This document shows positions 55,330-64,000 of a stretch of 64,000 bases of DNA, one piece after another. The position numbers and the translations under genes were made by a program. Under the pieces are notes generated by a model, which made no database searches, was not told the DNA's origin, and was given only the letters and a program-made list of their open reading frames with translations. The stretch comes from Arthrobacter sp. H16F315 (GTDB lineage: Bacteria; Actinomycetota; Actinomycetes; Actinomycetales; Micrococcaceae). Each line of letters begins with the position of its first letter. Within the stretch, counting starts at the first letter, position 1. The stretch covers positions 620,001 to 684,000 of the forward strand of contig NZ_JAMXSS010000002.1 of assembly GCF_024124825.1 (NCBI RefSeq), written 5' to 3'.

Positions 55330-57785
55330 CTATCCGATCAGGCCCAGTTTCTCCAGCATCTGCCGGTCGGTCTCGGGCGTTGTTGCCGGGGGAGGTATAA
55401 CGTAGAAATCCCGGACAGGTCGGATGCCTTGATGGTGTCAAGATGGCTCAGTTGGATTACGGGTGGAAGGTGCCCAAAAGTCGAGGCGTCGTAGATGATC
55501 ACCGGATGATCCTTGGGATAGAACTCCCCTATTCGTTCAATCAGCACCGGAAAGTTGTGCCTGCGGTAGCCCGAAAAATTGAAGCCGTCGTCACCGGCGC
55601 ACTCCGCCTGCCACAACAGGACGTGCATGGATGTATCCAACGTCCGGTTCCTGATCAGGAAGTCAGTGGCGTCCAGGGTCATCAGCCCGAAGGTTGAAGG
55701 GTCCAGGCCCAGATCGGCGAAGAGACTGTCCTGGGCAGAAACGGCCGAGCCCATCTCGGCCCGGTAGCCTTCGCTGCGCGCCCTGCGGATGGCCTCGTGG
55801 GTGGACCACGCGAATACTCCGGGGTGGCCATAAAAGACGGCACAGGTTCGGCGGCCCCGGCGCACCTGTTCGAGAATTGCGTCCACCATTGCCCGGTATG
55901 TCTCAATCCTTGGCACACCATTGCCGTACAGCCCGTACAACGAGGTGGAGCGCGGGTTCAACTCATGGATGCGAAGCTCCGTGGCGGGGTCCGCAACGCA
56001 GTAAAGGACCATATCTGCCTTCATAATCTGAGCCTGCGCGCCGTAACTCAAGTCGGTGATCGGCAGGATCCCAGAGCCCACCACATGCAGGCTCCCGTGC
56101 TGTTTAAAGTCATCCTTGGCGAAATACCGGATCGCGCCTTCGATGTCAGCCAGTGCACGCTCCCGCCAATCGCTTGAATTGGTAGTGGTCGTAGTGGTGT
56201 TGTCATTGCTGGTGGTGACTGTCGTATTGTCGTTGCTGGTGTTTGTGCTCGAATTGTAGGTCGTCTGGATGTTGATTGTGTTGTTGTTGAAATTGTTGGT
56301 GTTGATCGTGATCGGGTCCATGGCGCCGACACCGGGAGCCAACTTGTCCGTGACAAGCGCCGCGTAACCTGCCCTTTCCAGTTCCGCGAGCGCACCAAGG
56401 CGCAGCCGTCCGCGGTGCCCCTGCCGGATCGCCTGGGCCTCCTCCGCGCTGAGCCTGGCTGCGGCCAGCAGGGCATCGGGCCCCCGCCGGTAGGCCTCCA
56501 GGACGGCGGGGTCGGCCAGTGCCACCAGGAAGCTTGTCAAGGGCGTATTCACCGGTTGGAGGCCCGACGACGACTCCGCCGCCGTCCGGCGCGGAGTCCG
56601 TCCCACCGGCTTGATTTCAGCTGCGAGTTTCAGCCCCTCCTCAAAACTGACCCCGTCCAGTCGCTCCACCACACGCTTGGCCTGCCGGACAACACGGCGG
56701 GTCCGGTTCGAACCGGAGCCGGCAACAGCGTCAAGGACGATATTGATCCGATCCCGCGATGATCTTTCGATCACAACAGTCTTATCGTCAAGCCAAACTC
56801 CGGCGTCCAGGAGCAGCCCATGCAACGCATCCTCGATTTCCGGCCGGCTCGCGGCAAGGAATGCCAGGGCGGGGCTGACCTGCCTGAGTTCCTCCCACCA
56901 CAGCCCAAGCCCCGGGTAGTCGCGGAAGCCGCCTTCCCGAAAGGCCCGCATGGCTTCCAACGGCTTGCCCCGGGCGTCGTCCTGCGCTGGCCTCGCGCTT
57001 GGCGTGGAGAAGATGGTCGCCAGGTTGCAATCCAGCTGGGGAAATCCGCGGAAAACGCCGCGGAGCTCCCAATCTCCGTCCCCTGAGTCGTCACCGGACC
57101 AGCGCCGCAGAATCTCGATCGCGGGGTTCGCCACCAGCTCGTCGGTGGTGACCGTAAATGCTTCCGTGCCGATATTGTCATCGTTGTCGCCAAAAGTGCC
57201 GTACCAGATCAGCTGCCATCCGGACATGGCATCTTTCACGGCTGCGTGCACAGATGCCGCCGCGGAGGCTTTGACAACGTCTATCTGATCTTTGATTTCC
57301 TGGGGAGTCGGGGCAGCCAGCGCATGCTGGAAGCTGGCGGCCACTTTCACCACTGCCAGCTGCACAGCATCCACAAAAGCCGAATAGCCGGTGTTCGCCA
57401 GGCTGTCCGGCCAACCGTCTTCTTCCATAACGGAAACCACCACTCCGCCGATGGCCGGTATGTCATCGTCGTTCAGTAGCGCGCGCAGACCGGCATCGTT
57501 GATCGGAATGGGTTTCAGTTTCGTAGTCCATCTACCCACAGCGTCCGGGATCGCGACGTCATCCCCGGCGTCAACGTCTGTGTTCCCGAGGTTTCCGTGC
57601 GTGCCATTACTCGTGACGATAACGGGAGAACCGATCAGGCCAGCCCCGGCCTCCACAGCAAAGTTGTCCCCGTCGACTTTGAAAAAGGCCGTCCAGATAT
57701 ACGGTTCGGCATTGCCCCACCCGTCACCCTCGTCGTAGCAGTGAAGGTCTTGGAGCACTGTTTCGAGATTTAGTGTGGCACGCAT
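55330..57785 (-). CDS. Large fused protein with borosin-type (OphMA-like) alpha-N-methyltransferase domain (frameshifted at 3' end)
   Basis: Repaired length 818 residues from the ATG at 57785 (TAGGAA six bases upstream). Residues 1-~280: a region of unknown family with EGDGWGNAEPYIWTAFFKVDG. Residues ~416-471: a helical segment (LTSFLVALADPAVLEAYRRG, then L-S-A-E-E-A-Q-A-I-R-Q-G) resembling LigA-like/borosin-binding domains. Residues 489-540: an Asn/Thr-rich segment. Residues ~565-795: a tetrapyrrole-methylase-fold SAM domain with L-H-V-V-G-S-G-I, the Y-C-V-A-D-P, V-F-Y-G-H-P-G-V-F and D-L-G-L-D-P-S-T-F-G motifs of OphMA. The triad Y-x5-R-x3-Y (about Y620, R626, Y630) is exact. The frame fails in the G5 run 55388-55392; one extra base gives Y-L-P-P-A-T-T-P-E-T-D and a stop at 55330. 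The clasp domain and C-terminal core of OphMA are absent. Confidence 0.8.
56172..56321 (-). other. Asn/Thr-rich low-complexity segment between helical domain and methyltransferase
   Basis: Encodes residues ~489-538 of the fused methyltransferase, almost only N, T, S, I and D, with N-N-F-N-N-N-T-I-N and a run of six Thr. The DNA is far more AT-rich than its surroundings. It lies between the putative recognition domain and the methyltransferase, so it may be a flexible linker or an internal substrate region. Confidence 0.85.
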
Positions 57786-57792
57786 CAGGTTC

Positions 57793-58209
57793 CTACTTCG
57801 TCTCTCCGTCGAGCTTTGGCTGTTCTCCGTTTTCCGGCAACGGACGGTTGACCGGGCCCCGGATCTGGCGGCGAGCCGTGGCTTGGACATGCGGCGATTC
57901 AGCCGTCACAGTCAATCCCGAGACCGCCGACGCCGCACACCTACCGGCGCTGCTGAGCTGGCTGGTGAAGCACATGCGGCCTGGACCGTAGTGCGTACTG
58001 CCGAAGATGTTGAAGGAAAATGCGTACCAGGTGTAGAGCGTTCCGTTCTCACAGCCCTTCAAATGGCTGAAGAGGAAATATCCGGATTCTTCCACCCAGC
58101 TAAAGTCGTAGCACCACTTGGTCACTTGCCGGGTACAGGTGTCAAACCACTCCCATGGCCATGGGCCGGGGCACCAGTATCGTTCCGTAACCACCACTTT
58201 TTGCGGCAT
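57793..58209 (-). CDS. Small Trp/Cys/aromatic-rich protein, unknown, co-transcribed with the methyltransferase
   Basis: A protein of 138 residues from the ATG at 58209 behind CAGGAGG. Residues 1-85 are packed with aromatics and cysteines (Y-W-C-P-G-P-W-P-W-E-W-F-D-T-C, then K-W-C-Y-D-F-S-W and G-C-E-N-G-T-L-Y-T-W-Y); at least seven Trp and five Cys. Residues 86-138 are polar (Ala/Arg/Pro/Gln). No signal peptide and no known family seen. The stop is seven bases before the methyltransferase start, so the two are surely co-translated. It could be a partner or a substrate; no repeat of a core peptide is visible. Confidence 0.7.
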   Translation of the reverse strand: MPQKVVVTERYWCPGPWPWEWFDTCTRQVTKWCYDFSWVEESGYFLFSHLKGCENGTLYTWYAFSFNIFGSTHYGPGRMCFTSQLSSAGRCAASAVSGLTVTAESPHVQATARRQIRGPVNRPLPENGEQPKLDGETK

Positions 58210-58283
58210 GGCCGCCTCCTGACACATGGCCCGATCCTACGATCGGGCTGTGGCCGCGCACGAGTAGTTGCGGGCCAACCGAA

Positions 58284-58514
58284 CTAGTCGGAGCGGTTCG
58301 TTTTCTTGAACCGCGGCAGGCGCAGAAACCTGTTCAAAACGGCTGCACGTCGTTCGCAGCCGCTGCACGGCGGGATTCCGACCGCTGACGTTACGTCCTT
58401 GATGGCATCCCCCAATCCAAGGGAACCACTCAAATCCACCCGAAACAGCGAGATTCTCATGGTCTGCCAGTGGCGTGATCTGGCAGGCCAGGCCTGAAGC
58501 TGGATTTCATCCAT
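58284..58514 (-). CDS. Small protein with CxxC motif, first gene of the methyltransferase locus
   Basis: A protein of 76 residues from the ATG at 58514 (AGGGGAAAC upstream). N-terminal strand-like part (R-I-S-L-F-R-V-D-L), then GDAIKDVTSAVGIPPCSGC followed by E-R-R-A-A-V-L-N-R-F, a pattern seen in many short bacterial and phage-associated proteins, where the CxxC and the ERR..LNR stretch are constant. The role is unknown. 74 bp separate it from the next gene of the group. Confidence 0.65.
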   Translation of the reverse strand: MDEIQLQAWPARSRHWQTMRISLFRVDLSGSLGLGDAIKDVTSAVGIPPCSGCERRAAVLNRFLRLPRFKKTNRSD

Positions 58515-58712
58515 GGTGTTTCCCCTAGGAGGCCCCGAGACTTATGACGACGCACTTGATGCGGTTCATTCAGGGGCTTCCAAGTCGTGATTTTCCTCAG
58601 CAAGACAGGCAACGTCAATAGCAGCTGGAAAGGTGCAGGCAAGTAATGGGTATCTATTGCTTTGCGGTCTACAGCCGGGCGTCGGCGGCCCCGCGACGGT
58701 GCTTCCGAAAGC

Positions 58713-59105
58713 TCAGGCGGTTAGCAGCCCCAGCACTCCGAACAGAACGGCGAGCAGCGGCGTCGCGCCCTGCGTGGCGGCCGCGCGAAGGTATTTTCGC
58801 CCGCTCAGGGCGAGCACGAGGGCTGCCAGAAGCATGGAGCCGCAACTGCTAAAGATCAGCGTCCAGCCGACGGGGGTGTGTCCGAGGGCAACGGCACCAG
58901 TGCCAGCGAGGGCTCCGGCGGCAAGGAACAGGTTGTAGAAGCCCTGGTTGTAAGCCATCGCCCGGGTAGTCTCGGCGTCAGCTTGCGAGGTGATGCTGAA
59001 ACGCTTCCACGTGGCCGGCCGCGTCCAGGTGATGGACTCCATCGTAAAAATGTAGACATGCAACACGGCCGCGAGAAGCGCGAAAACGAGGGAGGCCAGA
59101 ATCAT
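58713..59105 (-). CDS. DUF1304 family membrane protein
   Basis: A protein of 130 residues with four helices. LHVYIFTMESITWTRPATWK and Y-N-Q-G-F-Y-N-L-F-L-A-A-G are the family signature, followed by S-C-G-S-M-L-L-A-A. The role is not known. It lies 9 bp upstream... of the dehydrogenase's stop on the same strand, so it could be the last gene of that unit. Confidence 0.9.
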   Translation of the reverse strand: MILASLVFALLAAVLHVYIFTMESITWTRPATWKRFSITSQADAETTRAMAYNQGFYNLFLAAGALAGTGAVALGHTPVGWTLIFSSCGSMLLAALVLALSGRKYLRAAATQGATPLLAVLFGVLGLLTA

Positions 59106-59114
59106 GTTCTGATC

Positions 59115-60029
59115 CTAGCCTCCCGGCTTTCGGGAACTAGGGGTGCGCTTGGTGGGCGCAATAACCTTGATAACCGCTGAGTCATCGGCGGAGGCAAGTC
59201 CCTGGGCCTGGCCCAGCAGGTACAGCTGCTCGGCAGCGGCAGCCACGGGTGCGGCGAGGCCGGCGGCGCGGGTGGCTTTGCCGACGATGCCCATGTCCTT
59301 GACGAAGATGTCCAGGCGGCTGAGGACCTCCGCGCCGTTCTCCGTGTAGGCCTCGAGGATGCGGGGCCCGCGGTTGGAGAGCATAAAGGACCCGGCGGCG
59401 CCGGCTTCCAAGGCAGCGAGGGTCTTGGCCTGGTCCAGGCCAAGGGCGTCTGCCAGGGCCATCGCCTCGGCGGCCGCGGCGATGTGGATCCCGCAGAGCA
59501 GCTGGTTAACGGTCTTCAGGGCCTGTCCGTCGCCGGGCTTGTCCCCGACGACGGTAAGGGTGGAGGCGAGCAGCTCCAGGACCGGCCGGGCCGCTTCCAG
59601 CGCCTGCGGTTCGGCGCCCACCACTATCAGCAGATCGCCGTCGCCGGCGCGCTTCGGCCCGCCGGAGAGTGGTGCGTCAACGAGGGAGACGCCGAATTCG
59701 GCGAGCCGCGCGACGGTGGCGGGAATGGCTTCGGTGCCTACTGTACTGCCGAGGATCACGACGGCGCCCGGCAACAGCGCCGAGGCGACGCCGTTCTCAC
59801 CGAAGAGGACATCGTCCAGTTGCTCGCCGTTGCGCACGGCCAGCAGCAGGGCATCGGCGCCTTCGGCCGCTTCGCGGGCGGAGGAGAAAGTGCGGACTCC
59901 GGCTTCATTGGCGAGCCGCAGGCGCGGCTCGGCGATATCAAAACCGTGGACGGTGAGCTGGGTTGCCAGCCGGGTGGCCATGGGCAGTCCCATGGCGCCC
60001 AAGCCCAGGACCGTGACTTTGTAGTTCAT
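59115..60029 (-). CDS. NAD-dependent 3-hydroxyisobutyrate/tetronate dehydrogenase-like
   Basis: A protein of 304 residues from the ATG at 60029 (GGAGA upstream); the longer frame to 60275 overlaps the kinase. N-terminal Rossmann G-L-G-A-M-G-L-P-M, the substrate loop DAPLSGGPKRAGDGDL, then the catalytic Lys in ALKTVNQLLCGIH. This is the beta-hydroxyacid dehydrogenase family. Together with the four-carbon acid-sugar kinase just upstream it matches LtnD, which oxidises the 2-hydroxyl of threonate or erythronate. Confidence 0.88.
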   Translation of the reverse strand: MNYKVTVLGLGAMGLPMATRLATQLTVHGFDIAEPRLRLANEAGVRTFSSAREAAEGADALLLAVRNGEQLDDVLFGENGVASALLPGAVVILGSTVGTEAIPATVARLAEFGVSLVDAPLSGGPKRAGDGDLLIVVGAEPQALEAARPVLELLASTLTVVGDKPGDGQALKTVNQLLCGIHIAAAAEAMALADALGLDQAKTLAALEAGAAGSFMLSNRGPRILEAYTENGAEVLSRLDIFVKDMGIVGKATRAAGLAAPVAAAAEQLYLLGQAQGLASADDSAVIKVIAPTKRTPSSRKPGG

Positions 60030-60054
60030 GATTCTCTCCATTAAGAGTGGGCGG

Positions 60055-61583
60055 TCAGAAGGTGTTGCTGAGTTTGCGCGTGACCTGGACCAGCGACTCA
60101 TCGTCCCCCACGTTGCCGGCGAAGACGACGAACGGAATGCCCTCAGCGGGCCCGTCCACCGGCTCCCACAGGCTGACAATGCCCGGCAGCATGGGGCCGC
60201 GGACAATCGCGTGCCGGATTTCCAAGCCGTGGGCGGCGACGTCCGAGGACGTGATGCCGCCTTTGGCAATGACAAAGCGCGGCGGGAACGTCTTGAGGGT
60301 CCGGTTCACCACCGCGACGATGGCGGCGGATACGGTGCGTGCGATCCGCAGGCTCTCGGCGGCGTCCTCCGTCTTGATGAGCAGCCGGCTGGTGTGGAGG
60401 ATAACGTCGGCGGTGCGCAGGGAATCGACGACGGTCCGGACGATTTCGTCGAGGTAGCCAGCGGAATTGCCGGCCAGCAGCTTTTCGACGTCGATCTCCA
60501 CGATCTGCGCGGCGCTGTGTTGTTCGACGAGGGCCTTGAGCTGGCGGGTGGTGACGCCGACGTGGGAGCCGACCACGATCAGGCCTCCGGCTTCGGAGGG
60601 CGTATGGCCGGCATAGGCCTCCTCGCCGCTGAGTTCGGTCCGGATTTCCTGCCCGATGCGGCCCCGGACGAACGGCGGTCCCACCCGGTAGAGCAGCTTT
60701 TTGCCGCGGCGTTCCGCTTCCTCCAGGCCCAGCGCGAGCGCTCGGAGGTCGTTTTCGGTCACGATGTCGGCCACGATTGGGGTGGAGTCGGTGGCGGAGC
60801 CGACCGCATCCGCGATGGCGAGCGCCGAGCCGCGGGGATCGCCGTCCGGGCCGGCGGCACGAATCAGGTCCAGGGTCAGCACGATCACCGAAGCCGCGGG
60901 GAAGCGTCCCCGGACTTCTCCTCCACATACTTGGCAAGTTCGGAATTGACGAAGCCGAAGCTGGCGTCCCGGGCGAATTCGGTTTCAGCCACCGGGGTGA
61001 GCTTGCCGGCGTCGCCGCCGGTGCCCCGCATAAAGTGCACACCGCCGATTGTTACGCGCCCGGCGTCGGGGAAGGCCGGAACAATCACAACGCCGTCGGT
61101 CACTTCACCGCTGTCAGCGGCGATCGTTGCCGCGATAGTGTCCGGTTCCAGCGGGTAGTGGCCGCGGAGGGTGGAGTCGCTGCGGCTGACGAACCCCAAG
61201 CGCAGCCCGGAACCGGCCCCGCCGGTGTGCAGGGCAGCCGCGGCGAGGGCGTTCCGGACCACCTCTTTGTTGCGGGCAGCGGCCTCGGCCGGGTCCAGGC
61301 TCCGCGTGTTGGTCAGGACATAAACGGCGTCCGGGCGGCGGCCGTTGATCCGGTGGGTGAATGCCCAAGTGAAGTCGGAGACTTCCCACGCGGTGAGGAC
61401 CGGGAGGTCCGCCACGGACTGGGTACCTGTTGGATCGTCGTCGAGCACCACCAGGATCCGGGGCGAGTGCCCGGCCGAAGCCGCAAGGGCATCGGCAACG
61501 GTCCGGGCGGGAATCCGGACCTCCGCCGGGAAGGCGGCCAGCACGTCGGCTTCAAAAACCTCTGATTCAAAGGGCACTTGCAC
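60055..61583 (-). CDS. Four-carbon acid-sugar kinase (DUF1537), frameshifted
   Basis: After repair 509 residues. N-terminal half: RILVVLDDDPTGTQSVADLP, V-Y-V-L-T-N-T-R-S-L and S-R-S-D-S-T-L-R-G-H-Y; C-terminal half: I-V-V-G-S-H-V-G, H-T-S-R-L-L and VIAKGGITSSDVAAHGL, the ATP-binding part. These are DtnK/OtnK-type kinases that phosphorylate 2-oxo-tetronate or similar acids. The frame breaks in the G4 run 60898-60901; one extra base joins S-P-A-A-S-V-I-V-L-T. It starts at ATG 61583, facing the GntR gene. The decarboxylase/aldolase of the pathway is missing here. Confidence 0.9.
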
Positions 61584-61619
61584 TCCATTGTGGGAACTCT
61601 GCTGCGATGTATATTTGTA

Positions 61620-61634
61620 AGATGTCTGACATCT
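61620..61634. promoter_or_regulatory. GntR operator AGATGTCTGACATCT
   Basis: A perfect 15-bp palindrome (seven-base arms around T) in the 139-bp gap between the divergent kinase and GntR genes. AT-rich flanks (TATATTTG and TAATATTCG) look like -10 elements for both directions, so one regulator dimer could control both promoters. Confidence 0.75.
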
Positions 61635-61722
61635 AATATTCGAATGCTAGTCTGGCATACGGCACAAAAACGCGCAAGTAAAGTGGTCGGTCAGGCAACT
61701 CTGTGGCAGCGGATGGGGAAAA

Positions 61723-62433
61723 TTGGCAAGGAAATCGTTGGTCGGCGTCGTGGCGGACGAGCTACTGGACCGCATCATTGCCGGCGAATTCCCGCCCGGG
61801 GCCGCCGTACCCGGCGAGCTGGAGCTGAGCGCCCGCCACGAGGTGAGCCGCATGACGGTCCGGGAGGCCATGAAAACCCTCCAGGCCCAGCAGATCCTTA
61901 GTGTGGAACGGGGCCGCGGAACCTTTGTCAACCCCCTCAACCGGTGGGCATCCCTGGAGGCGGTCCTCCGGGCAGCTTCGGAGGGGAAGAATGACGCTGC
62001 GGCCGCGGTTCAGCTGATCGAGTTGCGCCGAATGCTGGAGACCGGGGCGTGCGAGCTGGCCGCCGGCCGGATCGGCGATTCCGACCTCAACACCCTCCAG
62101 GGCCAGCTGGAAGCGATGCGGGACGCGCACGAACGGCACGACGTCGCCGCGTTTGTGGCGGCGGACCTCGCCTTCCACGACCTCATCCTGCGCGCCTCGG
62201 AGAACGTTTTTGTAGCCGTACTGTTCGCACCGCTGCACCGGGTGCTGGAAAGGCGGCGGACCCAGACGTCCGAGGTGCGCGAAATCCAGGCCCACGCCAT
62301 CGGCCAGCACGAGAAGATCGTCCAGGCGCTGGCCACGCGGGATCCACACAAGGCCCGGGATGCCATGGACGCGCACATGCAGCAAACGCTGGATGACCTC
62401 AAGAGCTACGTTCTGGCGGCGCCGCGGGATTAA
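61723..62433 (+). CDS. GntR family regulator, FadR/FCD subfamily
   Basis: A protein of 236 residues (TTG start; GGGGAAAA upstream). N-terminal winged helix: DELLDRIIAGEFPPGAAVPG then SRMTVREAMKTLQAQ and S-V-E-R-G-R-G-T-F-V. The C-terminal FCD domain is all-helical with the metal-ligand pattern D-L-A-F-H-D-L-I and A-H-A-I-G-Q-H-E-K-I. Most relatives sense an organic acid, here probably the four-carbon acid sugar handled by the divergent operon. Confidence 0.9.
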   Translation: MARKSLVGVVADELLDRIIAGEFPPGAAVPGELELSARHEVSRMTVREAMKTLQAQQILSVERGRGTFVNPLNRWASLEAVLRAASEGKNDAAAAVQLIELRRMLETGACELAAGRIGDSDLNTLQGQLEAMRDAHERHDVAAFVAADLAFHDLILRASENVFVAVLFAPLHRVLERRRTQTSEVREIQAHAIGQHEKIVQALATRDPHKARDAMDAHMQQTLDDLKSYVLAAPRD

Positions 62434-62454
62434 TCAACGCCGGGACTAATCAAC

Positions 62455-62727
<273 letters not shown>

Positions 62728-62749
62728 TCACAGGGTGATATTCCATGAT

Positions 62750-62786
62750 ATACCCCCGTGCGTATGATCTATACCCCTTAGGGTAT
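62750..62786. promoter_or_regulatory. Two CsoR/CstR-type operator boxes
   Basis: Box 1 ATACCCCCGTGCGTAT (62750-62765) and box 2 ATACCCCTTAGGGTAT (62771-62786, perfect palindrome) are 21 bp apart centre to centre, two helical turns. The ATACCC/GGGTAT half-sites with G/C tracts are the type bound by CsoR-family repressors. They lie 38-74 bp upstream of the repressor gene. Confidence 0.78.
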
Positions 62787-62888
62787 TTCAACCCTCGCCG
62801 TCCCCGTCGGCACCGGCCCGCCCCGGCTGGACCGGCTAGGGACCAAAGTACCTAGCGGAGCTTGAACATTCGGCGTATTGCTGGGGGT

Positions 62889-63769
62889 GTGAACGCCGCC
62901 GGTTTCCTGGATTCTGGCGCCGGCCAGGCCGGCGCTGGAGGCCCCGCGCCGGGACGGGGCCCGGCCTCGAATCGGCGGGCCACCGCCGGCCCCTGGATTA
63001 CCGGGCAATGGGGCCGCTACGTGGCGATGGGCGATTCGTTTACCGCGGGGCTCGGGGACCCGGAACCACGCAGCCCCGGCGGCATGCGGGGATGGGCGGA
63101 CCGCATCGCCGAGGAGCTCAGCGAGTCACGTTCGGATTTCCGCTATGCCAACCTCGCCGTCAGCGGCCTCCTGCTGCGCGAGATCCTGGACCGGCAGCTC
63201 GGGCCCGCAATTGGGCTGAAGCCGGACCTGGTCACCCTCTCGGCCGGGGGAAACGACCTTGTCTTCCACCGGAGCGATCCCGACCGGCTGGCTGCCGCCC
63301 TCGACGCGGCAGTGGGCATGCTCAGTGCAACCGGAGCGACGATCGTACTCTTCACCGGTCCGGACTGGCGCGATACGCCGCTGCTGGGCCATAACCGGGG
63401 CCGGGTGGCTGTCTTCAACGAGAACATCCGGACCATCGCCGCACGCCATCACGGGGTGATCGCTGATCTCTGGTCCCTGCGCCAGCTCTCCGACCCGCGA
63501 ATGTGGGACCCGGACCGCCTGCATTTCTCCCCGATGGGCCACCACACCGTGGCCGCCATGGTGTTGGAATCCCTGAGCGTCCCCCACGGCCTGAGCCCGC
63601 TGGAACCCAAACCCATGCCGGCCGGAACGTGGCGGGAAGGCAAGGCCGGAGACCTGGCCTGGTTTACCAACTACCTGCTTCCCTGGATGGTGGGCCGGGT
63701 CCGGAACCGTCCCGACGTCCCCCGCTGGCGCCCAAGCGCCCCGAACCAGGGCCCGTCTCGGGGTCCTGA
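62889..63769 (+). CDS. SGNH/GDSL hydrolase (frameshifted near 3' end)
   Basis: Repaired length 293 residues. GTG start; the family normally begins close to Y-V-A-M-G-D-S-F-T, so the ~40 residues before it may be an over-extended start. Block I is G-D-S-F-T-A-G-L (Ser nucleophile), block II Gly in N-L-A-V-S-G, block III A-G-G-N-D-L, and block V D-R-L-H-F-S (Asp and His). It is probably an esterase of the TesA/lipase type. The frame shifts in the C5 run 63719-63723: one more C gives P-L-A-P-K-R-P-E-P-G-P-V with stop at 63769; as written the frame runs on to the window end. Confidence 0.82.
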
Positions 63770-63865
63770 GGCTCCGCCGCCCACCCCTAGTAACGCCGCA
63801 CCCTCTCGGCTAATCTGCAGGAACGGCCCACCGCCGGGAAACGATGACGATCACGAGGAGCGAAG

Positions 63866-64000
63866 TTGCCTAACCACACTTACAGCATTTCTGAAATTGT
63901 CGGAACGTCGACCGAAGGGATTGACGCCGCCGTCCGCAACGGCATCGCCGAGGCGGCCAAGACGCTGCGGAACCTCGACTGGTTCGAAGTCAAGGAAGTG
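63866..64000 (+). CDS. Dodecin family protein (5' part, runs off right edge)
   Basis: TTG start five bases after GAGGAG. The first 45 residues, beginning M-P-N-H-T-Y-S-I-S-E-I-V-G and continuing with NGIAEAAKTLRNLDWFEVK, are a dodecin. The family's S-x-x-S/G-I-x-x-A-V and W-F-E-V-x-E are present; the Trp stacks against flavin. Dodecins are 12-subunit flavin-storage proteins of about 70 residues, so some 25 residues are missing. Confidence 0.9.
   Translation, partial: MPNHTYSISEIVGTSTEGIDAAVRNGIAEAAKTLRNLDWFEVKEV

Overview
High-GC chromosomal DNA from an actinobacterium. The protein families (Ku/LigD end joining, DUF6458, DUF1304, MTH1187-type thiamine-binding protein, LamB/YcsF, FUSC, dodecin), the frequent GTG/TTG starts and the short 4-10 bp gene overlaps suggest a soil Micrococcaceae member, most likely Arthrobacter or Pseudarthrobacter. 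This is an inference; no rRNA or marker gene is present.

Layout. 1-11.1 kb: the 5' part of a fused HAD phosphatase/GH65 phosphorylase gene, a NodB deacetylase, an SDR reductase, a P1B metal ATPase, PEP synthase and a type II cation ATPase. 11.1-15.7 kb: an accessory patch with a 725-bp Tn3-like remnant (inverted repeats plus a resolvase fragment), two small membrane proteins, a surface YVTN beta-propeller protein, a 7-bp tandem repeat, and an IS110 transposase 5' stub joined to a decapitated RibD/DHFR-like gene. 15.7-20.3 kb: a tightly overlapping operon (acyl-CoA dehydrogenase-like, PIG-L deacetylase-methyltransferase fusion, GT2 glycosyltransferase), then an O-methyltransferase and a thiamine-binding protein. 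20.5-31.7 kb: TetR regulator, a large GGDEF-EAL membrane protein, DoxX-like/AzlC/AzlD operon, ABC exporter, GDPD, DUF445, PxpA. 31.8-40.3 kb: succinate-semialdehyde-type dehydrogenase, MFS exporter, a second GH65 phosphorylase with a separate HAD phosphoglucomutase, esterase, FabF. 41.2-45.5 kb: a complete fructose PTS operon (fruR-fruK-fruA-ptsH) with promoter and terminator. 45.8-49.3 kb: divergent ku and ligD. 50.3-55.2 kb: MHS transporter, FUSC protein, SDR, STAS-like protein, GNAT. 55.3-58.5 kb: the most unusual locus, two small proteins followed by a fused protein with a borosin-type alpha-N-methyltransferase domain and an Asn/Thr-rich segment. 58.7-64 kb: DUF1304, a four-carbon acid-sugar kinase/dehydrogenase operon with a divergent GntR regulator and operator, a CsoR/CstR sensor with two operator boxes, an SGNH hydrolase and the start of a dodecin gene.

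Sequence quality. At least fifteen genes are broken by one-base shifts. Nearly all lie in homopolymer runs, and adding or removing one base restores a family-typical protein. The pattern looks like sequencing error rather than mass pseudogenisation. I therefore give such genes their full, repaired extents and state where the shift lies.

The window holds several self-contained catabolic modules (disaccharide phosphorolysis feeding phosphoglucomutase, fructose PTS, acid-sugar oxidation/phosphorylation, gluconeogenic PEP synthase) plus a candidate peptide-modification locus.
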